NCBI RefSeq assembly: GCF_002878395.1
Contig: NC_061119.1
Location: 14,743,296 to 14,807,295 of the forward strand
Origin: Capsicum annuum
Lineage: Eukaryota > Streptophyta > Magnoliopsida > Solanales > Solanaceae
Direction of reading: 5' to 3'
DNA: 64,000 nt
In this document: positions 12,454-23,695 of the stretch, one piece after another
How positions within the stretch are numbered: position 1 is the stretch's first letter
How the letters are laid out: each line of letters starts with the position of its first letter
Translations under genes and position numbers: made by a program
Notes under the pieces: model-generated
Seen by the model: the letters and a program-made list of their open reading frames with translations, nothing else
Told to the model about the DNA's origin: nothing
Databases searched by the model: none

Positions 12454-13560
12454 TACAATATATACACACTCTAAATATATAGTTATATACTAATTTCTAA
12501 AATATATACACATATATACGTTAAATATATACTACTTTAGAAAATATACACACATATATACGTACCATTCAATATATACGTACTACTTTAAATAAAATAT
12601 ACTACAATATATATATACTACAATATATACACACACTATATATATAGTTATATACTAATTTATAAAACATATACACATGTATACGTTAAATATATACTAC
12701 CTTAGAAATTATACACACATATATACGTTCCATTCAATATATACGTACTACTTTAAATAAAATATACTACAAAATATATACTACAATATATACACACACT
12801 AGATATAAAATTATATACTAATTTCTAAAACATATACACATGTATACGTTAAATATATACTACTTTAGAAAATATACACACATATATACGTATCATTCAA
12901 TATATACATCCTACTTTAAATAAAATATACTACAATATATACACACTATATATATATTGTTAAATACTAAGTTATAAAACATATACACATGTATACGTTA
13001 AATATATACTTCTATAGAAGATATATAAACATATATACGTACCATTCAATATACGTATTACTTTAAATAAAACATATACTACAATATATATATATATATA
13101 CTAAAATATATACACACACTAAATATATAGTTATATACTAATTTCTAAAACATATACACTTGTATACGTTAAATATATACTATTTTAGAAAATATACACA
13201 CATATATACGTACCATTCAATATATACGTACTACTTTAAATAAAATATACAACAGTATATATAATACAATATATACACACACTAAATATATATATATTTA
13301 TATACTAATTTATAAAACATATACACATGTATACGTACCATTCAGTATATGTATTACTTTAAATAAAACATATACTACAATATATATATATATATATACT
13401 ACAATATATACACACACTAAATATATAGTTATATACTAATTTCTAAAACATATACACATGTATACGTTAAATATATACTACTTTAAAAAATATACACACA
13501 TATCTACGTACTATTCAATATATACGTACACATATAAAATATATGTACTTCTTTAAATAA
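11690..13560. repeat. AT-rich minisatellite, ~165-bp unit, ~11 copies
   Basis: Each unit contains ACATATACACATGTATACGT, TTAAATATATACTAC, GTACCATTCAATATATACGTA and TACTTTAAATAAAATATACTAC in the same order. CATGTATACGT landmarks recur roughly every 150-180 bases. The block lies inside the hAT between its left end and the transposase remnant, so it is an internal expansion of the transposon. Strong alternation of TA and ACAC steps means the DNA should melt or kink easily. Confidence 0.9.
12411..12452. repeat. (TA)21 microsatellite
   Basis: An uninterrupted run of TA dinucleotides inside one unit of the AT-rich minisatellite; such runs are usually length-polymorphic. Confidence 0.95.
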
Positions 13561-13793
13561 AACATATGCGACTTAATATAATAACTTAACAACACTTTAT
13601 AATAAATTAGTAATATATTAAAACAAAGTATTTAGTTTAAACTAAAAATTCAATTTAAATCATTAAATGGAAAAAATTACAAAGTAAGGACTAAGGAGTG
13701 AACGAATGTTTAATTTAATTGATTGCAAAATGATCCAAAATTTATAATTTACATGGATGAAAAATCTACAAATATTGCATCATTTTTTCCAAC

Positions 13794-16280
13794 TCATTCA
13801 TTGGAAACTTTCATAGGATAATCAAAGTCAACGGGGACAAAACCATGCATTAGACTTGATTCTGCTGAGTCCTCCCATGAAGTCATAATTTCTTCAAGTC
13901 TTTGCTCGTCGTTCGGCTCCGCTTTCATTCCTTGATTTCTTCGTTCAACTCTAATCCAATCTCTAAGGCAAACTAGAACATTCATTGCATTGCTTCCCAA
14001 TGAATGTCGGTTGTCTCCAAGCTGCTGTCGTCCCTGGCTAAAAGCGCTCTCCGATGCAACGGTTGACATTGGAGCATTCAGGATATCTCTAGCTAATCTT
14101 AAAAGCACGGGATATTGTGCTTCATTATTCCTTCACCAATCCAACGTGTTGATCCGTCGTCTACGATCCTCTAGCGGCGATCGAAGATAATGCTTCAGCT
14201 CTTCCCGATAAGTTGTTGTGTAAGCTCCCTCCTCAACACTGTTCCAATAAGGTGAATCATAAAAGTGATCAGAAAAACCACTATGTGCCGGCCCTTTAGA
14301 ATATGATGGCTTCTCGGGAGGACGAGGAGCGACAGTTGGAGTAATATTTGTCGGTATAGCTAAATCAACTAAATCAGCATAGTGGTTATATACTTTATAT
14401 ATGTAAGCGTTCGCATCGACCATAGTCGTCCACAAATCAGGTTGTTCTTGTTCTTCATCATCAGAATCATTATTAGTATTTATATCTAAGTTAGAATAAA
14501 TAATAGTACTAAAGTGGCACATAGTATTATATTTCATGCACAGATTAAGCATAGCACCAACCAAGTAAATAGGAAAAATAAAAAATATATATTTTTTAAA
14601 TTTAGCAAACATGGCACCAACAACTTCTTTGTAACCTTCTTTATTTTTATATTCTTTGAGTAAGCCAGAAATATCGGCTATATATGCCAAAATATTACAA
14701 ACAGTAGGATAATAAACACCGAAAAATTCAACCGTAGCTCTATTAAATTTTTTCAAAAACTTAATAAGATCATTAATTATAGCCCAGTTAGAATCATGTA
14801 GCATGCAGTGGGCAGAATCAGCAAACGAACCACAATGTTGGTTAAAAGATAGTGTAATAGGAACTCTATATTTATAACAAGATTTTAAAAAATCATACGT
14901 AGCATTTCATCTAGTATCACATTCTTCAGGCATCAATATCGGTGCAAGTCCATTTTGTTCACATTTAAGTTTAAAGTCTTTAATTCTTCTTCTACGATTA
15001 TTTCCTTGAATAAAACCAACAGCAAGTTGAATTTTTTCAATATAAAGCTAAAAAAACTCAAGACCAAAGCTAAAAAAACTCAAGACCATCTCTTATAATT
15101 AAATTATATATATGACAAACACATTTAACATGAAAAATTTCAGGTAACGGCGGAGATAGCTTAGATTTTAACTTTGTTATAGCAGTCTTGTTGTTAGAAG
15201 CATTATCAAAAGCAATACATAAGATTTTATTTTAAATACCGTAAAATTCTGCAACTTTAGCAATCGAATTAGCAATAAAATCTCCAGTATGTTTATGATC
15301 TTCATCATATAAAAAAGCAAGAATACGTTTTTGCATAACAAAATTACTATCTATCCAGTGACAAGTAATGATTAAATAATTATTTTTATTTATAGTACAA
15401 CTGAGATCAGAAGTTAGGAATATTCTACATTGAATATTTTTAACAATGTTGATAAATAAAAATAATATTGTGAATGAAGTCTAAAAATATCGGCCCTACA
15501 AATACTTCTAGGAATGCCATTAAACATAGGATTATAAATTGCTTGAATATAATGAATAAAGACATCAGAAGAAGGAAAACTAAAAGGTAAACAACCAATA
15601 GATACCATTTTAGCTATTTCTTCCCGGTTCCTCAATTTATTATACTTCTTCATTACCTGATCGGTTGTTGGGTCTATTCTAGTTTGCGTTAGCCCACCAA
15701 CATCCGCACCACCTCGTGCAATATTTAACTCTCTTTTGTGATTATCACTTATATGTCTCATTAACGTACCCGTACCCCCTTGCTTGCCTCATCTCTTATG
15801 CTTATATATTTATTGACAAATATTGCATTGCACCTCAATATCAGATATATGGTCAAAAAATTATCATGCAATACTAGTTGGTTTACGAGCTCTTGGGGCA
15901 CGGGGAGGATGGGGAGGTAGATTAACCGATTCAGATCTAACGTTAGCATTTCCTACAGCGAGTGTCTCACCAATATTTTCATCATCTTCGTCTAAATGAA
16001 CCGCATCTACTTCATTTTCTTCTTCTATACCATAATTTTTTTGAGCTTCTACATAACTCATATCGTGGACACCTACACCTATTTCTTCCTCAAAAGGTTG
16101 ACTAAGTGGTACCGGAGGCGGAGGCACACAGATATATCTACTACTTGAAGTACCTCTAACGCTAGTAATTCGCTTTTTACTACCACTATCATTTCTGGGA
16201 TAAAATTTTTTAACACCTTTATTGGGGAGGTTTCTTAATTTATCCATAATATAAATTAAACTAAAAAATTTAAAATACAC
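13794..16280 (-). pseudogene. hAT transposase remnant (BED finger ... hATC)
   Basis: The presumed start is MDKLRNLPNKGVKKFYP near 16245, followed by a Pro/acidic linker. A BED zinc finger follows at about 15900-15720, recognisable by CNIC, then GTLMRHISDNHKREL, but two in-frame stops fall inside it. Downstream segments in three frames (15690-15414, 15380-15240, 14804-14133) resemble the RNase H-like catalytic core of RICESLEEPER-type hAT proteins. The C-terminus (14100-13870) is a good hATC dimerisation domain: LARDILNAPMSTVASESAFS with SLGSNAMNVLVCLRDWIR. Many stops and shifts mean no active transposase. It is the best evidence for the superfamily of the surrounding element. Confidence 0.9.
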
Positions 16281-17555
16281 AAATATAATAAAATTAAATA
16301 TTCAATAATTAATACACAAATTAAAAATTAAACGTAAGAGATAGAATGACAATACCAAATTTTGGAAGTATCCGAAGGCTGCGACTTTAGAAACTTCGAC
16401 ACGTACTTTGTAATCGCAAAATTAGAAAATTAAAGTGACCATTTTGGGAAATTAAATATATAGAATATTTGAGAATTGAGATTTGAGAGAGAATAAGATT
16501 TGAGGGAATGAAAAATTGTGTGGAAAATGATTTGAAAGTGTAGGGTATTTATAGAAATTTTTTTGGGTTTAAAAAATATTTTAAATGAATTTTTTTCTTA
16601 ATATATAAAATTGGTCAAAGTAGCCGTTTGGACCCTAAAACGACTATATAGCAGTTGGGCCAACGACTACTTTTGGGTCCAACGATCCAAAAGTGATTTT
16701 AAAAAAAATATATCCGGGACGGTTAACCGGCAGGTCCGGATCGGGTTTGGTCCGATCCGGATTAACCGGGCCCAAAACAAAAAATAACCCAGTCCGGGGC
16801 CCGGTACCCTACCAGAAAATTACATGTCATACACCCAAATATTGGTGGCTTTAGATATTTGACCCCAGATAAAAATGTCTTTAAAGAATAACCTTCCTTA
16901 CTTTTTAAGCATGGTACAAGTATCATTTTGCCCCTCTATACTTGAAATATCTTTTTACACTTTCATACACATTTGTCTCTCAAATTTTATTTTTTATTCT
17001 TTTCACTTTTTATTTTTTTCTTTAATTTTATTATTCTCTTTTTTATTATTTTTACTTTTTTATTTTTTTCCTTTAATTTTATTTTCATGTTTTAATTTAT
17101 TTGTCCCAACCTTTATTTTATTTTTTCTCAAGCAATATCTATTTCTTCATTTTTTTTTCTTTTTTTAATTCATTTGTCTTTTAATCTTTATTTTTTGTTT
17201 TTTATTTATCTTTTTTTTTTTCATTTTTTTTTAAACCACTTTTTTTTTTTTTTTTTTTTCTTATTTTCTCAAATACTCTTTTTCTTGCTCCTCTTTCTCT
17301 TCATCGAACTTCTCTAAAATCTTCAAACTCGATAAACAAAAAAGATTGAAGGTTGCTTCTGATGAAGAAATAGACAATCTCTCCGTTGATGTTGCTTCCA
17401 ATTCTTCAGAACTTTTGTCTTTAAACTTAATTGATATCATTCTTGATATAAGTTTCTACTAAATTCACTTTATATATTTTACAGCAATGTCTATTAGTAT
17501 ACTAAAAAAATTGCAACTTCACTTTTTATATATTTTACCAATGAAGAATTCTCTG

Positions 17556-17752
17556 TCACCAGTTATAAGACTCATTATTTTCTGAATCTGCAATTCCAAA
17601 AGCCAAGGAAATATGTTGTTGTTTCTGTCCTTTGACACCGCTATCATGAGGATACCAAGATATTTTGACTTCAAAAATATTGCATCTACCATTATTACTG
17701 GTCTACAATTGGTCCATCCAATGATTGAAGCGCCATAAGCAAAAAATGCATA
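17556..17752 (-). pseudogene. MULE transposase core fragment
   Basis: Translation on the minus strand gives CRPVIMVDAIFLKSKYLGIL, then IAVSKDRNNNIFP, a one-base shift, and AFGIADSENNESYNW. This matches the conserved catalytic stretch of plant MuDR-type transposases (the family pattern is CRPVISVDGTHLKGKY...PLAFGIADSEN). The Asp of VDA/VDG is kept. Only about 65 residues remain and the frame is broken, so it is dead. It confirms the Mutator assignment suggested by the ends. Confidence 0.85.
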
Positions 17753-17827
17753 ATGAAATCTGTGTTAAGCAAAAGAATATTAGTAATAATTTGTATTTGA
17801 TGTTTATAATCACATTACAATAATTTT

Positions 17828-18600
17828 CTAAACTAAGTCTTGCCCATGAGGCAAGAATTGTATATATGTTAATAATCTAAGCAGTGCAATTAAAAAATAA
17901 CCTTTTGCCTCTTGAGCAAAAATTTTCAATTTTAACAATATAATATTTGTATAAACTAAGTCTTGCCCATGAGGTAAGAGTTGCATATATGTTAATAATC
18001 TAAGAAGTTTAATTAAAGAATAACATTTTGCCTTTTGGGCAAAAGTTTTCAATTTTAACAGTATAGCATTTGTACCTGTTCTAAATCAAGTCTTGCCCAT
18101 AAGACAAGAGTTGTGTATATGTTAAAAATCTAAGTAGTGCAATTAAAGAATAACATTTTGCCTCTTGGGCATTTTTTTTAATTTCAACAGTATAGCATTT
18201 GTACCTGTTCTAAATTAAATCTTGCCCATGAGGCAAGAGTTGTATATATGTTAATAATCTAAGAAGTACAATTAAAGAATAACCTTTTGCCTCTTAGAAA
18301 AAAGTTTTCAATTTCAACAGTATAGCATTTGTATAAACTAAGTCTTGCCCACGAGGCAAGAGTTGCATATATGTTAATAATCTAAGCAGTGCAATTAAAG
18401 AATAACATTTTACCTCTTCGGCAAAAGGTTTTAATTTCAACAGTATAGCATTTGTACTTGTTCTAAATTAAGTCTTGCCCATGAGGCAAAAGTTGCATAT
18501 ATGTTAATAATCTAAGCAGTGCAATTAAAGAATAACTTTTTGGCTCTTGGACAAAAGTTTTCAATTTCAACAGTATAGCATTTGTATAAACAAAAGATTA
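17828..18600. repeat. Tandem repeat of 122-131 bp, six copies, inside the MULE
   Basis: The landmark TCTTGCCCATGAGGCAAG recurs at about 17840, 17962, 18091, 18221, 18343 and 18474, each followed by TATATGTTAATAATCTAAG, TGCAATTAAAGAATAAC and CAATTTCAACAGTATAGCAT. Two unit lengths (~122 and ~130) differ by the presence of CCTGTTCTAAAT. Units contain CTTGCCC...GGCAAG inverted repeats. Confidence 0.92.
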
Positions 18601-18654
18601 ATAATAGTTTAATTTAGAATATATATCTTCAACAAGTAAAATTATTAAAGAGTA

Positions 18655-18880
18655 AGGCATTGTCAACTATTGCCCATGGGCATAACTGTCTAAGTCTTGC
18701 CTCTAGGACAAGAGTTATAGGTTATCTACCAAATCATTACAGACTAAAGCAATGCCAACTCTTGCCCATGTGGCATAACTGTCTAAGTTTTGCCTCTAAG
18801 GCAAGACTTATAGATCATCTATCAAATCATTACAGACTAAGGCAGTGTCAACTCTTGCCCATGGGACATAACTTAAAATG
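18655..18880. repeat. Second tandem repeat (~93 bp) related in wording to the first
   Basis: Two and a half units with CAACTCTTGCCCATGGG, CATAACTGTCTAAG, TTGCCTCTAAGGCAAGA and CAAATCATTACAGACTAA. It shares the TTGCCC/GGCAAG words with the array at 17828-18600 in a different order, so the two probably descend from one ancestral segment. Confidence 0.85.
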
Positions 18881-19944
18881 CATGACAAAATATGATTGAT
18901 CATAAGTGCTTGGATAGATTGATCATAAGTGCCAAAAGTCAACAGTTTTGGCTTGCTACCATTGGTAAAGAAAAAAAAAGATAAATCACCATAGTCGATA
19001 AAGAAAAAGAAAATTTTTTAAAAGACGAATTGAGTCTCTAGTTTTTACATTGTCCTAAAAGTCAAGTGGAATAATGTTCATTCTTGTTTATAATTTTAGA
19101 GATATTAACCAATTATTTTTGTAATTTCTGGTTACCCTCTCAATGATATTCTCAAAAGATATACCAAAAAATGAATATTATGTAATCTTACAGATGAGTC
19201 ATTATCACTCAAAGATTGCATTAACTGCCTTTTAAAGGTTTCCAATTGTTTAAGCAAAAAAGGAAGTAAGTTTATGCAATTGAAATTAAAATAGCAGATG
19301 AATAATGCCTATGATTTTCCACTTCCAATATTTTTTCCCTAAAAGGATAACAAGAATACTATCCAATACCAAGAAAAAGCACTGTGAAGGAACCAAAAGC
19401 ATATAAAGCAGAAAAGATAAGCCTCTTCTTATTTCTATTTCTTTTCTTCTTGGAAGGTAACATTACACGTAGTAGTTGATCAGATAGCAGATAGCAAACA
19501 TGATTCATTTTAGAGTACTATGTATGACTATCAGGGAGCACTTCACAATCACAGTAGTATTTAACAAGTATAATGAAAATTTTAGTTGAAATAAAAAGAA
19601 AGAGTTCTTCCTTCTATTTTTCCTTTTTAAGATAAAGGTAGAGCCTCCCCTTTCCCGTTATAATATCAATAACGCTATAACATACAAATCATGTGCTTTA
19701 TTATTACATTGCCATAAGCCATTTAAGGAAAGTACAATTATCATGAAATGAGCTCTATTTCAAACATGTACATGAACTTCTTAACTAACAGTTTCCTTGG
19801 TTGTATTTCATATAAACAAAGAGCAAATCAATCCAATTGCTGAAGCTTTTCATTTGAATTGCATGAGCATAATGAAGCACACATAAAAATTAAAGAATTT
19901 TATGTTTCATTAGTAAACCAATATATGTTTCTTCCTTGCCACAG

Positions 19945-20519
19945 AACTATGACACCTACATTGTTAGCTATGGTAAAGGAAAGTTGTATGTTGTAATGGG
20001 TCACAGAGAATCAATAATAGATGTGGTATGTGAACTAGTCATGTGTATATATAGTGTATACCTTATGTCATACCGGAAACACACAACTTTGCATCAGCTA
20101 ATCTTAATCAGTTCATCTACCTATACTTTAAGTTCCTAAGTATTTACACTAATTCCTTATTACCATCTTGCAATTTTGACTAGATTCCAACTTATATGGT
20201 TGTGAACTCAGTCATTGCAGCTATGGCTGTCCATCAAAATCCATCGTCCCATACAGTTGTTTACCACATTAGCTCCTCTATGAGGAATCAACTACTAGCT
20301 GGTGATATCGCACAACTTTTCATTGATTACTTCAAGAAATCCTCATGGATTGACGAAAGAGGAAAGCCAGTCAAAGTGAAGGAATTTTGTTTCCTAAATG
20401 GCATAGCTAGCCTTCACAATTATATAGCAATCCACTACATGCTTAATATTAATCTTATACGTTTGGCCTTCCCAAAAAATATTGCGATCAACGTTAACTC
20501 CCATATTAACAGCCTTTAG
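19945..20519 (+). pseudogene. Captured fragment of a fatty acyl-CoA reductase (FAR) gene, two exons
   Basis: Exon a (19945-20025) follows a CAG acceptor and reads YDTYIVSYGKGKLYVVMGHR then ESIIDV. Intron 20026-20183 has GT...AG ends and is phase 0. Exon b (20184-20519) continues IPTYMVVNSVIAAMAVHQNP, then VVYHISSSMRN and SSWIDERGKPVKVKEF. This is the region of plant alcohol-forming FARs where YGKGKL..LGDPESI.DVIPADMVVN meets Y.V.SS..NP. FARs reduce very-long-chain acyl-CoA to alcohols for wax, suberin or sporopollenin. The NADPH-binding and catalytic YxxxK parts are missing, so no enzyme is made. It lies inside a Mutator-like element, opposite in strand to the transposase scrap, consistent with capture. 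Confidence 0.85.
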
Positions 20520-21319
20520 ATCAACCCCCCACAACTATTCAAACACAATTATAACCACAATAACAAACTCCCCACAACCTGTTCAACACAATTCCTCAAT
20601 TGAAAATATGTTACTACAACAACAGCATAAACCAACTCCAGTTTACGTTCACCTCCCCAAAAATCAAATCAATATGTCAATTATATAACGAGCTAAAATT
20701 TACCGCAATGCATCAATAAGCTTAAATTTACAGCAAATTAGATGTTTACACAGAGCCAAAATCCACCCAACCACCCCCAAAGAATTAGAGAATTATGATG
20801 ATGAAGTTCTTACCTGAAAATATCTTACGACTGCGAATTTGTTTGATAGGAAGAAAGAGCAATGATCGTGCGAATTTGTTTGATTGAAAGAAAGAGCGAT
20901 AATGTTTTGTTTTGTAAGAAAGTTAAGAGTGTTTTGTTTTGGAAGAAAGAAAAGCAAATATGTTGGAGGGGTATTTTCATCCAAAAAAGTATGAGTTAAT
21001 AAGTAAAAACTATTTTAACAAAGTCTTTTTATTTGGGGCTAAAATTTGAAAGTCACCCAAATTTGGATTTATTTTTTAGATTCTCCCGTACCCTACAGCC
21101 CGTGGGTTGACCAGGCCGGGTTGACTAAGTGGGCTGGTTGACACCGTATGCATAAATTACAAAATAATAAATACAAAATTTATGAAATATTCTTATCACC
21201 CATTTTAAACACATCAAAGCTTTGTGCAATTTATACACCTTTTTAATATGAATCATATTTCATGTATTATACATAATAACATGAGATAACAAAAAAGAAA
21301 AAAAACTATGGTTTCTTCT

Positions 21320-23224
21320 TCACCGCAATCGTGATGGTGTTGTACGTGATGGGGATGACTCAACTGACGATGAACTGCCCGATTCAACTGGTCCCAAAAA
21401 TAAATTGGATAAGAGATGTCCTACATCCTCGGGAAAAAATATAATCACATGACTAGAATGTCTGTCTTTAACTATTGCATCTTTATGTTTATTGTAAAAC
21501 TCTCTATACACAGGAAGTATTTTCCTCGCTATTGACACTTTCAAATCATCTCGGAGCTTACTATTTGGCACGACGCACATAGATTGCTTGTGGTGAGCTT
21601 GCTCGAATGACGAATTGAATCTCTTGAAAATCTCCTTCACTTGTTGTGGAGTCATTGAGGCGTTCGGGTCATGCGGGAGGGATTCAATGACATGGCTCCA
21701 TCCTAGCCGTTCATAATTTAACACGAACTTTTTTATTTTTCCCTCTTGCTTTGATATCCAATTTTTGCCTAACAAATACTTGAGATGCGATGAATGGACT
21801 TTTACGACGATGTACCGGAGATTGTTAGCTAAGAAGAGGTACGCTAAGGATACGTCCTTGTAGTGCTTCGCTTTGGAATCGAGTTTACAGAGAAGAATTA
21901 GAATCAACCATGCAAATTGGTGTGAGAGCGCCGGTGCCGGAGACTCATCGAAATCAGCAATACCAAAGTATGATTCCGGCAATGAACCTTTAGCCGGAGG
22001 AAGAGATTCTCCCAGGATATCTGAGAGTACGTTGCTGTAATCGGCAAGTAGAATGATGTAATTCATTGCGTCAATAACAAGAGAATGGATTCCCCCACCA
22101 GCAATTATGGTCTTTGATGATTGCTTCAATAGAGAAATTTCGAACTCAGACAATGCCGTCCTTATAGACTCGCCGAGCTTGACGAGTGATGTCAATGCTT
22201 GAGATCGAATAACGGATTCTGAATCAAAGGAAAATGTAGCTTCAATGTCAGCCCAGTGTTCGACAATGGAAGTGTACATATCAAGTAGACGGAACACTTT
22301 TTCCGGTGACTTCTTACTGTTTTTTGCTACAATTTCTGGGAAACTGAACAGAGTCATGGCTCCATCTTTTGAAATTTCAGTAAAACTTGACTCTCTGATT
22401 GCATCACTGGACGCAAATACGTAATCAGAGAGAATCCTCTCTCCATTGAACAATATTTTCATGGCTACATGGACCGCGTTAAGCCAATCCTTGATCTTCA
22501 TATCCATAACTTCCCAATGCATTTTATGAACTTGCGAAGAACTCAATTTCTCAACACCGAGTTTATAAATAGCTTCATCGATGATCGATTTACGTATATC
22601 TTTGTAAATCTTCAAACACTCTAACGTATAGCCAGTAGAGGTCATACACTCAGTTATCAATCTCAAATCCGCCATTATAACATTAGAAAAATCCTCGACT
22701 TCAGAAATAGATTCACCAGCAATTTCAGCACGATCATCATCATCATCCTCGACATCAAACTCAGAAGTACTCGATTGAGTACTTATCGAAGTACGTGAAG
22801 AAACATTAGACATAGATTCAGGATCCAAATGCACTCTATTTATTGATAGAATCTGGTAAAACTCCTTCTGAAGTCTCTTCATCGCAATTTGCATCAGAGA
22901 TTGAGCACGAACAAGCTTATCAGATCGTGAATTCTCAGTTGCGTGAAAATGCAGCGCCTTGTGTAAACTGTTCACAACCTTAATGAAATCCTTGGCTTCT
23001 TTTCTGTTCTCATAGAAGAGAGAAGTCACCTTAGCAATAGTAGTGTCAGGGTCCCACTTCTTGATCATCGGCTCGGACATCTCAATCGTCCTATCGATCA
23101 CCACTTCTGAAAAACTTGGCCGTGAAGGAGAAGAGAGTTGTGAAATAGATGGAGGAGAAGTAATACCATGTGTTGGATGTTTAGGAGAAAACCAATTAAG
23201 AGTTCTCATTCCTTTTTTCGGCAT
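21320..23224 (-). CDS. EXO70 exocyst subunit (EXO70H-like), intact single exon
   Basis: A 634-residue uninterrupted frame. EXO70 tethers secretory vesicles to the plasma membrane as part of the octameric exocyst. The Ser/Pro-rich N-terminus (1-38) is followed by FSEVVIDRTIEMSEPMIKKW (38-57) and the helical stretch FYENRKEAKDFIKVVNSLHK (70-89), typical of plant EXO70s. An acidic loop (FDVEDDDDD, 156-164) precedes the Exo70 C-terminal domain (about 235-600; KIKDWLNAVHVAMKILFNGE near 243-262). The tail (615-634) is Ser/Arg-rich. Length and lack of introns fit the H-type clade, whose members act in polarised secretion, trichomes and defence; the clade call is moderate. The first ATG follows a TATA box by a normal distance; a second ATG lies five codons later. 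Confidence 0.95.
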   Translation of the reverse strand: MPKKGMRTLNWFSPKHPTHGITSPPSISQLSSPSRPSFSEVVIDRTIEMSEPMIKKWDPDTTIAKVTSLFYENRKEAKDFIKVVNSLHKALHFHATENSRSDKLVRAQSLMQIAMKRLQKEFYQILSINRVHLDPESMSNVSSRTSISTQSSTSEFDVEDDDDDRAEIAGESISEVEDFSNVIMADLRLITECMTSTGYTLECLKIYKDIRKSIIDEAIYKLGVEKLSSSQVHKMHWEVMDMKIKDWLNAVHVAMKILFNGERILSDYVFASSDAIRESSFTEISKDGAMTLFSFPEIVAKNSKKSPEKVFRLLDMYTSIVEHWADIEATFSFDSESVIRSQALTSLVKLGESIRTALSEFEISLLKQSSKTIIAGGGIHSLVIDAMNYIILLADYSNVLSDILGESLPPAKGSLPESYFGIADFDESPAPALSHQFAWLILILLCKLDSKAKHYKDVSLAYLFLANNLRYIVVKVHSSHLKYLLGKNWISKQEGKIKKFVLNYERLGWSHVIESLPHDPNASMTPQQVKEIFKRFNSSFEQAHHKQSMCVVPNSKLRDDLKVSIARKILPVYREFYNKHKDAIVKDRHSSHVIIFFPEDVGHLLSNLFLGPVESGSSSSVESSPSRTTPSRLR

Positions 23225-23356
23225 CGTGTTATTATATGTATCGAACTTATTTATTCCAAATAAGAGAGTGAAATATCAAAATTTTGAGTATTTTGGATTA
23301 TGATTTTTGGATGAAGAAGGAAGAATTTTGATGGATTTTAATGGGGTAAGAAGGGG

Positions 23357-23364
23357 TATATATA
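23357..23364 (-). promoter_or_regulatory. TATA box of the EXO70 gene
   Basis: CTATATATA on the minus strand, about 135 bp upstream of the start codon, predicts a 5' leader of roughly 100 nt. Between it and the 3' LTR of element 2 (23696) only about 330 bp remain, so most of the upstream regulatory DNA is now retrotransposon. Confidence 0.6.
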
Positions 23365-23695
23365 GAGAGAAAATGTGAGGCGTGCATATTGCAATGGACT
23401 ATTGGGAGTAATTGAGTGTAGTGAGACAAAAGTCAATAATTAGATGTCATGGAGAGCGTAAGCACAAAGTTCAAATGAAATAGCTTACCTAATCACTTTT
23501 AGCAGGTTTCTTATCAGCCATCATTTTTTCTTTTTTTAACATTTGCTCAGTTGTTTCCTTTTGTTGCATATACGTAACTATTTAATTTTCTTTTCAAGAA
23601 AAAATATAAAGTTATCATTAAATTTGTTCGAAATTTATAAAAAGACACTTTAATTTTATGGACGATCTATTACCCTTTAAACGATTGTAAATCGA

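Larger units (their letters stand above)
16813..21087 (-). mobile_element. Mutator-like element (Pack-MULE-like), 4.3 kb, 9-bp TSD
   Basis: The insertion is flanked by the exact 9-bp direct repeat GTACCCTAC (16804-16812 and 21088-21096). Its ends form an imperfect inverted repeat of about 115 bp. Left has ACCCAAATATTGGTGGCTTT, TTTGACCCCAGATAAAAA and CATTTTGCCCC; the right end, reverse-complemented, has TCCAAATTTGGGTGACTTTC, TTTTAGCCCCAAATAAAAAG and GAAAATACCCC. Inside are a MULE transposase scrap (17556-17752, minus), two tandem arrays, and a fatty acyl-CoA reductase fragment (plus). A 9-bp duplication with long inverted repeats is diagnostic for the Mutator superfamily. The remaining interior (18880-19944) shows nothing recognisable. 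Confidence 0.88.
11089..21146 (-). mobile_element. Decayed hAT transposon, split by a Mutator-like insertion
   Basis: The left end reads AGGGTGTTAAGTGGGCCGG and the right end, reverse-complemented, reads CGGTGTCAACCAGCCC, an imperfect terminal inverted repeat of hAT style. Both ends have GC-rich subterminal runs (AACCCG, GGCCCG, CCGG) that stand out from the AT-rich surroundings. A possible degenerate 8-bp target duplication is TATGTAAA/TATGCATA (6 of 8), so the exact ends are uncertain. The minus strand carries a broken hAT transposase at 13794-16280. A 4.3-kb Mutator-like element (16813-21087) sits in the right subterminal region; without it the hAT is about 5.8 kb. The right end is about 170 bp past the EXO70 stop codon. 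Confidence 0.75.

Noticed and set aside
16875..17168. A 97-codon Phe/Leu-rich frame
   Set aside because: It is a translation of T-rich low-complexity DNA at the MULE end.
19936..20519. A functional FAR gene
   Set aside because: Only about 140 residues remain, without NADPH-binding or catalytic motifs, and they sit inside a transposon.
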